A stretch of 64,000 bases of DNA from Maylandia zebra (Eukaryota; Chordata; Actinopteri; Cichliformes; Cichlidae). The stretch lies in assembly GCF_041146795.1 (NCBI RefSeq), contig NC_135172.1, positions 40,261,123-40,325,122 of the forward strand. The letters are read 5' to 3'. Below the pieces are notes generated by a model that did no database searches, was not told where the DNA came from, and was given only the letters and a program-made list of their open reading frames with translations. Made by a program: the position numbers and the translations under genes. Each line of letters opens with the position of its first letter. Position 1 is the stretch's first letter. Below are positions 56,560 through 64,000 of this stretch, piece by piece.

Positions 56560-56911
56560 GTGTCACTTGCCTGAACAAGCAGAGAGTAAACTGACTGAGC
56601 CAGTCTCCATGAGCCTCTGCAGACTCGACCGACCGTTTCGCAGCTCACTCACGGACCCGCATTTACACCCCAGAATCGCGGATAACTTGATTCTGGTCGG
56701 CCGGGAGGATCCGGGAGGTCTCCTCCTCCCTCTCCTCACCATGAAGGCGACCAGCTAACGCTAGCCGAGCAGTGTCCGCTAACAGCGGGACTCCTCCGGG
56801 CTGACAGTTTACAGCAGCGGCGGGTTCAGAGGAGGAGGAGGAGGTTAGCACCCAGCTAACCACACACTGCTGCCTGTGAGCCGATCAGGAGCTGAAAGGA
56901 AGGATTAGACG
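56560..56911 (+). promoter_or_regulatory. elf2: elf2 promoter/5' untranslated exon
   Basis: Abrupt rise in GC and CpG after AT-rich flank, with ctaacgctagccgagc words typical of fish CpG promoters. A donor GTGAGTGAG at 56912 ends a probable non-coding first exon. The next usable acceptor belongs to the ATG exon at 63356. No TATA box is seen. Linking this exon to elf2 is inferred from position and strand. Confidence 0.6.
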
Positions 56912-57964
56912 GTGAGTGAGCTCTGTAGCAGCGTTAGCCACATGGTTTGTTGTTATCCTCTGTTTACTTGCTTTTCTTTCATTGCTAACTTAGCTAGCTA
57001 GCGTTAGCGAAGTTAATGCTCCACATTCAGTTTCTGCTCGGGGCTCTCAAAGAGATTTGGGCGTTACATGCTGAATTGAGTAGACTATTAGTTCAGGGAG
57101 GTATCATTTCAATAACAGATTCCCTCCTGTGGGCTGCTCTTTATGTCCAACATAGTCTTTGACTCCAGGTTAGGGTGAGCAGGTGTCCCAGTTTGTATGG
57201 GACTGCACAGCACCTTCAGCCTTAGTCCAGTTGACATGTTTAAGTTATTGTGTTACAATGAGAGAATAATTGATAGACACCAGCGTAAACCCCCCAACTT
57301 TAGCAAGAGTCATTTATATGTATGAGAAGCTGTAAAAATTGGATAAAAAATTAAATGCAGTATATTTATAACTTTTATAGATCTACACACCAACACGTTG
57401 TCTTTATGAGGTTTTAATTTGCTTTCGGAAAGGCATCAGACAATAACACAAAATACAGCAGCTGTTTGTTTTTAAAGTTATATACGCTGTTGATATCAGT
57501 AATTTCTTTGACATTTAGTTTGTCGGGATCTGGTAACTACTGCATGCATGTAACATATAAACCTGTGTTGACAGAATAGTGTCAACACAGGTGAGTGTGC
57601 GGGTTGAGAGGTAGATTTGCATTATGATGTTATAACAGGTGTTGTGGTCAGAAGTAGGTCATTGTTGCTCATGTATTTATTCTTTTCCCCCCTCATTTCC
57701 TGTTAGAAAATGTGATTAGCTGAAAATGGAAAGATTTCCTCTACACGCTGTAATGCATTTTGCCATCAATGTTGTTAATTAATTTTATGTAGGCCCTACA
57801 AATATCCTGAATAGGAAATGTAATGACACAACTAAGTGGTGGGGGAGGGCTTGCTGGGGGGGAAGAGAGTATTGCTTTACAATACTTAAATAAATAAATA
57901 CGATAATATAAAATATTATAATAATAAACACTTGTTGCAGATTTTCTTAAATCTTTGTCGCACA

Positions 57965-58085
57965 TCATTTTTCTGCAACAGTTCTTGGACAGATGGGACA
58001 AAAATGAAACCAACACTAAAACCTCATTGCAGTTGTGAAGCATGGTGGAGGCAGCATCATGGTTTCAGAGATCTGTCTTGTGAGT
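57965..58085 (+). mobile_element. Tc1/mariner transposase fragment
   Basis: The frame VVKHGGGSIMVSE (58032 on) is the Gly-rich block between the first and second catalytic Asp of Tc1 transposases. A second frame upstream reads LDRWDKNE. Only this small piece remains. Confidence 0.6.
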
Positions 58086-59483
58086 GAATGAGTAGATAAA
58101 TTAACCTTGTGATGATTGAACAAACTGTGTAGAAAAATAGCCAATATAATAGTGTGCATTATAAGGTTGATTTATGTGTGGCTTATATGGGATTTATTTA
58201 TTTATTTTAAATGTATCTCTGGCCTGATTCAGCACGTGCCCCCCTGCTGGTGCATGTATCAGCTTAACGTCCTGATGTTAATCTGAGACTCTGAGGAATG
58301 ACCTGCGAAGGGTTAAAGATATCCCGACTGTTCTTAGGGCTCCTGAGATGATCTGAGATCATTTGTATGGGTAATTATTACATTAGTATTAACAAAGAGT
58401 TCACACTCTTTCTCGCAGTTGTGTGCGTTGGTGTGTGGAGGTATTTACAGTTTGATTGTGTGGGGCAAAGGACCTATTTAAATGCTGCAGGCTGGGAGTG
58501 TCCACTCTTTGTGCTCGTTCATCATTAACCAGACACCATGTCCTGCAGTGCGAGTCAACAGTTGAACTGTGTGGTCTGAAGGTTTCACAAATGTTCTCCA
58601 CTGCAAACATGGACCCTGGGTCCAAGGGGTTGGTTGCCACAGAAGATGATGTATGATGGGATACAAGAGAGGTGTGCAAGTTTAAATCACAAAAGGTTGC
58701 ACTTGTTGTGTGTGTCTTTATATTTTGGGCTTGTGTGACTGTGGCCGAAATTATGCTCATTATTATTTAATGTTATAACTTGATTTTTGGGACATCGTGC
58801 ACTTGCTCTTGCTCCTTACTACACTTGAAACCAAAGTGTTTCCAAAGAGATGAAGTCATTTTACTTCATCTGAAGCTCCAACAGCCTGTAGAGGGAGTGA
58901 ATTTGGGGTTTCAGAGAAGAGTGAAAATGCTTCAGCCTAAAGAAACAAGAGTGACAGCATAAAAGGAACAATTTTCATCTGAATTATTATGTTCTTATAG
59001 TTGTTCAAAGCCATATATATGTAGCTGATGAGTTTTCTGAATCACATGCATTATTCAATTTGCACAGAGGATACAAATAAACAATGCATTTCTAAACTGC
59101 TAATTCCATCTCATTTATACATTGTATTGTGATAAATATCTCTGTAATAATTGTGTCATTTAATCCTTCTAATATTCATAAAAGGCAGTTTTAAGTAGTT
59201 TTAAAATGAAAGTTGAAACAAGTTAAACTTGAGTTAAATATTTGATTAGTCTGTCAGAAATTCAGATGAATTATTTATTTATTTTTATCTGTTTTTATGT
59301 GTTATTTTTTTTTATTGAGTTGGCCTCATTCACTACATTGAGTCACTGGACTCTACTCTGTTTGTGCAGGTTGGAGACTTTTGGAGTGTTTTTAATGGAT
59401 TGTCTGACTGATATTATAGTTTGATGTGACGTATAGATCATCTGAGAAGCTTGTCTTTAGTTCTTTTTAGTTGGCAAATAATT

Positions 59484-59486
<3 letters not shown>

Positions 59487-59534
<48 letters not shown>
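59487..59534 (+). repeat. (GT)n microsatellite
   Basis: 24 uninterrupted GT units in elf2 intron 1. Confidence 0.95.
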
Positions 59535-59535
<1 letters not shown>

Positions 59536-62500
59536 GCACCTGCATGTTAGAGTTTGACATGATAAATTACAGTCTAGCTTCAAAATGCAGCCTCCAGAAC
59601 TATTAGGCGATATCATAATGTCTACATACGTCTCTTATCTTTCATGTTGATAATGATATGAACGATAGTCCTGGAACTGCATTATGATCTGGTAGAATAA
59701 CACCAGCACGGAGATATCAGATACTTCATATGCAGCAGAGGTCGACCAAGGACTCGGCTGTTAATGGCATTTTCCCCCATGAAGCGTGGTACTTAAACTC
59801 TCCACCATCAATACGCAAACTGACTACTTGAATAACTGACATCCAGAAGTTAAAGGTTCAGCATAGCTGATTTACTTCACACCATTTTGGCAGTGCTGGC
59901 TTGTGTATTGTAAAGCAAACTAAAAATTAAATGTATAATCAGTAACTTAATGGCTGTTTAATTCTTTATATAAGCGGAGTGTATTTTTCTTTTGTGTGCC
60001 TGTATGAATGGAGTCGGGTGGGTGTCAAGTAAATCCTGAGGTCATACTTGCTGTGTATGTGCTTGTTCTGTCATCTGTGTGTGTTTGGCGAAGGCCAGCA
60101 GGGCAGGGCACAAGGCATGGCGTTGTATCGTGACCAGCAGCCCCAGTTACTTGGAACAAAAGGGCTGTTGTTGAGAGATCATGTGACTGTGTGTGTTCCA
60201 CCCTTGTCATGTGATGTGAGCTCAGGGCAGGGTCTGAGAAGTGCTGAGTCGCTCTGAGAGGTTCCTTCCACCCAGGGAGCAGGCAGAAAACGAGCATGCA
60301 CACAGGGAGAGGAGAGTGCTGGTCGAGTGGATGGATGTCAGGACAGAGAGGAATACGGAGACATCTTCAGAGACGCAGAGAGATTCAGAATAACTTCTGT
60401 TGCTTTCTCATTTCTACAGCAAGAAAACATCACATCCTTCTTTCACTCTCCTCGATTCTCTTTTTCTCGATTTCAGTAAAGATGCAACGCAGCATTTCGC
60501 ATCGGCTCTGCGGCGAGGCAAGTTTATTCTAGTTTTCTTTTTAGTTCATTGAGATTGAGTGGTGGTGGTGGTGGGATGGCTTACCTGATGTCACAATGGC
60601 TGCTTAACCTCACAAAATCTGGAGACTTTGCTTACTGTGAACCCAGAACAACATTTGTAATTAAATTTAGCTGCTACTCTGCTCTCATCCTGGCAATCGG
60701 TTATGAAGTTAAAGGTGGGTTTCGCACACATACAGAGGAAATGCAGACCGGCGCAAACATTTCCCATTCCTGGAATACCAGCATGACTAACTGCCTTTTT
60801 ACTCATTTATGTTTGAGCTGAGAAGTGAGACACAGCCGCGTGTCGTGTAGCAGGTCCTGTAATACTTGTTTGAATCAGTGCAACCGGCCTGAGAGAGCCG
60901 GCTCTTAACAGATCTCTTTTGTGTGTATGTGTGTGTGCATGTAATCAACCCACTGTGGAACTGGCCCTGCAACCTACATATTCAATACCACTGCAGATTG
61001 TTTAGTTGAGTAGGTGAAAGGGTTTTTGTCGATCTGTGTCGTCATATTAGTGAAAACCTACAGTACACTTTCCACACGCAGGAGTCTGTACTTTGACACT
61101 CAGTCGCTTTCTGATGGACAGAGTGAGATAACTTGGATAGTTTACAAAAACCCTGTGTGTCACAATCGCTGACTTCTCCATGAGCTTGCATAATAACGTC
61201 TGACGGTTTGAGCGGAGTAGTGAAACACAGAGAAACACACACACACACCTATATTTGGTTACCCTGTTTCTGTGTCAGAGAGCAGGAGGCATGAAACCTC
61301 AAACCTGAAAAGGTACAGTGTCTCTAACGTCTCACTTTAAGCGCACTGAAAATTTTATGATTTTATTACAGATAAAGCAAACAGTTATGATAACGCCAAA
61401 AGGCCATTAAAAAGTATTCCAGTACAGAATACAGTGCGGTCGCTCAGTCATTTTAGCTGCTAAGTAGCCGGATTGCTTGAGAGTAAAGGAAGGTTTACTC
61501 ATCTTTACTTTCAGAATGGAAACCTGCAGTGTCTTGATTTCTGGAGGCTCTACACTAAATGTCCGTCTTTGAGAGGGGTCACATGATTGCCAAACATGTC
61601 TGTGAGGATAACGTAGCCCTTACAGCTCTGCCAATTAGTGTCTGCCATATGATGCTGAATAATTGAGCAGAGGACTTCTACTGAGCTGATAGCATTCTGG
61701 TTTCAGTAGCCGAGGGAACACCGGCACAGCATGGCTCATCCATTATACAGCACTTGGAGTAACCGGCCATGTCCTAGTGTCCTGAAACACACTGTGGAGC
61801 GCGTTTTGTGGTCAGCTTGGTGCACCAGGGTGGGTATAAAACTATAAAATACTAGCAGTGGCCAGTGGTACCCCTCAGCCTCCTAGTAGATGCACCTATG
61901 GTATGAATCGCTTCGTTCTCGGATTCACAAACTTGGGTGTCCAGGCTGTGTGCCCACCTGGCCGTCAGGGTGACGACAATACCGCCTTAGCCTTTTATGG
62001 CTGAGGAGCAAAAAGCCCTGGACCATGCATGAATCCCATGTCTTGTGTGTTGTAGTTAATGACCTGCTCATTTTGTCTTCTTTGATATTGAAAATAGAGT
62101 GTAGTGCATGCTTCAGACAAACCTTTTTCTATAAAATATATCTGCAATAAGCTATATTTGCATTAAAATCCTATAATTATCTTAAAATCCTGTCCATGGT
62201 GGCTTTCCTTTCTTGCATAGAACATTAGTAAACATGTATTGAAATGCATAGTTACTTACTTCTGAAAGTTTTTGAGAAACCGCTTCAAGTGCTTTGTTTC
62301 CTATTTCAACATCTTCTTTTAATATTCCAGCAATGAAGTGGTGACTTCTTTAATTTTTCTGATTTCAACAACTATCAGCTGCCATGAGTCGAGCTCTCTT
62401 CAGAAGAGATTTTGTTTTTGTATTGTGAGCATCAAGTATTGTAACAGTTTATATCATGTTAAAAAGCAAGAAAAACCATAATGCGGACTGTTCTCCACAC

Positions 62501-63394
62501 AGTGGATTTTCTAGTCCTGCACGTGCAGTTGCATACACAGTGTAAAAGCCCTGCAGGTTGGTTACTACTGTTACCCAGACATAGTTTGTTAGCCAGACCA
62601 AGTAATGCTTTCACTGCAGAGCATATGAAAGCCCAGTTTAATTCATTTCTTACACTTTTTAGTGTATTTAGAGTTAAAACCCTTTCAAGTACATGGAGGA
62701 AGTTTGAAAGGGTTTCTGTGTCTATGCTTGGTGAACTATGATTGTTTTAGGGAGGGTTGGAGGTGAGATACTTTGATGCTTTTAGTTTTACTTTTACTGA
62801 GAAGTTGAGTTTTGTTTTGTTTTTTTAAATTTTATTTTCTGTTTGACATACCTTTCTTTCCTTACTTTCCATTTGACAACATCAGACCACACCAACCCTT
62901 TAAACAGTGGGCAGTTAAAGATTTAAATGACTTCCTGCTGTTGTGTTCATGTTTGTATATGTTTTGGCCCAGCAGTGCAGCTCTGACGGGAAAGCGAGGG
63001 CCCTGTGGTTCCGCCTTGTCTTGATCTTCCACTGGACACTGTGCATGTGTTTCAGGGGGTGGATTTGGCTTGTTGTCAGCTCATTTCTTCCTGTTACAGC
63101 AGAAAGGCACTTCCTGTAGGCTAAAGCCAGAAGGGTGGAGATGAGCGAGATGAGATTGCTCCCTTTAATGAGAGCTTGGCCTGTAGTTTGGACAAAGGAG
63201 GAAGGTGTGGCAAGGAGCTGGCCAGTTTACTTCTGTTTTGTAATGATTTGTACTCTGATTTTCACAGCTTTGGGAGCTTTTTAGTGAGACTGGTGTGTGG
63301 ACTTTTTGTGTTAATGAAGTTTTTGTTTTTGTTGCCTCTTCTATTTTTTTTCCAGCCCACCAGGCAGAGCAGCTGTGGCAAATTGCAGACGAGC

Positions 63395-63424
63395 ATGAGT
63401 CATGACCTCAGTGGTGCTGGTTGA
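63395..63424 (+). other. Upstream ORF overlapping the elf2 start
   Basis: ATG at 63395 opens a 9-codon frame (MSHDLSGAG, TGA at 63422-63424) that overlaps the elf2 ATG at 63402 in a different frame. It has A at -3, a favourable context, so it could reduce initiation at the main start. Confidence 0.5.
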
Positions 63425-63829
63425 CAGTGGTGGGACAGTGGTGGAGTATGTCACAGCTGAAGAGGACCCAGAGCAGGTGCGGCAGACACAGACAAACTCA
63501 TTTCAAACTTACTCTTTCAGTTAGAAACATCTTTTTATGACAGTTTCTCTTTTTTATTCTCCTTGCCGACTTTCTCCAGGAGGAGGGAGAGTGTGAGGTG
63601 GACTTGGAGCTGGAGGGAGAGGTGGAGGGTGAGTGTGAAGCCGAGGAGGCCTATGAAGAGGAAAAGGAGGAGGCTCAGGACTACCCAGCAGTCATAGTGG
63701 AAGAGATTCCTAGTGCCAGCCTGGCTGAGGAGCAGAATTACTCAGCCCAAGTGTTGTTGTATGGTGATGAGGCCTATATCATGCAGGAAGTGGGAAACGA
63801 ACAGGAAGTGGAGACGGATCGGGACCCAG
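63402..63829 (+). CDS. elf2: ETS-related transcription factor Elf-2, N-terminal part
   Basis: ELF2/NERF is a nuclear ETS-family activator or repressor that binds GGAA sites. Only two coding exons are present: 63402-63476 (25 codons, MTSVVLVDSGGTVVEYVTAE onward) and 63580-63829 (83 codons plus one base; donor GTGAGG at 63830). The first matches the human MTSAVVDSGGTILEL start. The second has an acidic stretch (EEEKEEAQ) and then DYPAVIVEEIPSASLAEEQ and YGDEAYIMQEVGNEQEVE, matching human YPAVIVEPVPSA and the MQDVAEEQEVETE block of the Elf N-terminal domain. The ETS DNA-binding domain lies outside the window. This is the long-isoform start; the alternative MATSLHEG-type start is not seen here. 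Confidence 0.93.
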
Positions 63830-64000
63830 GTGAGGCAAAAATGTTTTGTGTTACTAAAAGTGTGCCACGGTCTTTGTTATGTTATTGCATCAGTCAGATT
63901 TTGAATAGTCTTTCCAGTTAAAACCAGCATAAAATCAGATTTTTTGGAGAGGTTATTTTATTGCCTCAAAGGCAATCAGAATGATTTTTAAAACTGCACG

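Larger units (their letters stand above)
56912..63355. other. elf2 intron 1
   Basis: 6.4-kb intron. Contains a perfect 13-bp inverted repeat (57561-57592), a Tc1 coding fragment (57965-58085), and a GT microsatellite (59487-59534). Other short open frames are unsupported. Alternative elf2 first exons could lie here but none can be called. Confidence 0.5.

Overview
This is teleost fish nuclear DNA, probably from a percomorph and possibly a cichlid. The evidence is short-to-moderate GT-AG introns, vertebrate proteins that match their human orthologues almost exon by exon, and a repeat load of Tc1/mariner, hAT, L2-type LINE tails, a tRNA-like SINE and a Penelope-like relic. The species assignment is inference.

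Four genes lie on the + strand in the order naa15 - rab33b - mgarp - elf2. naa15 (7908-28470, 20 coding exons, 864 aa) encodes the auxiliary subunit of the NatA N-terminal acetyltransferase. rab33b (32248-35703, 3 coding exons, 241 aa) encodes a Golgi/autophagy Rab GTPase. mgarp (39357-51461, up to 6 coding exons) encodes a mitochondrial Ala/Glu-rich membrane protein with at least two plausible C-termini. elf2 is partial: a GC-rich 5' exon ends at 56911, the first coding exons are at 63402-63476 and 63580-63829, and the rest lies beyond the window. The same four genes are neighbours on human chromosome 4q31, so this is a conserved syntenic block, not an operon or pathway. I see no ndufc1 between the genes.

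The rest is intergenic and intronic sequence with many mobile-element copies. The most complete is a 1609-bp Tc1/mariner element (15110-16718) in naa15 intron 1. It has an uninterrupted 340-aa transposase with the DD34E triad, near-identical ~200-bp inverted repeats of IR/DR type, and TA at both edges. Several hAT elements have exact 8-bp target duplications that I could read directly: 2411-2626, inside an L2 tail; 6726-7446; and 10801-11718, which keeps a broken BED-finger coding fragment. There is also a decayed GIY-YIG Penelope-like relic (13590-14170), a piggyBac-like MITE (41125-41438), a composite retroelement block (52415-54925), and Tc1 fragments of other families.

No previously undescribed system stands out. 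The observations most worth checking are the intact Tc1 copy, the alternative ends of mgarp, and the extra intron and insertion in rab33b.
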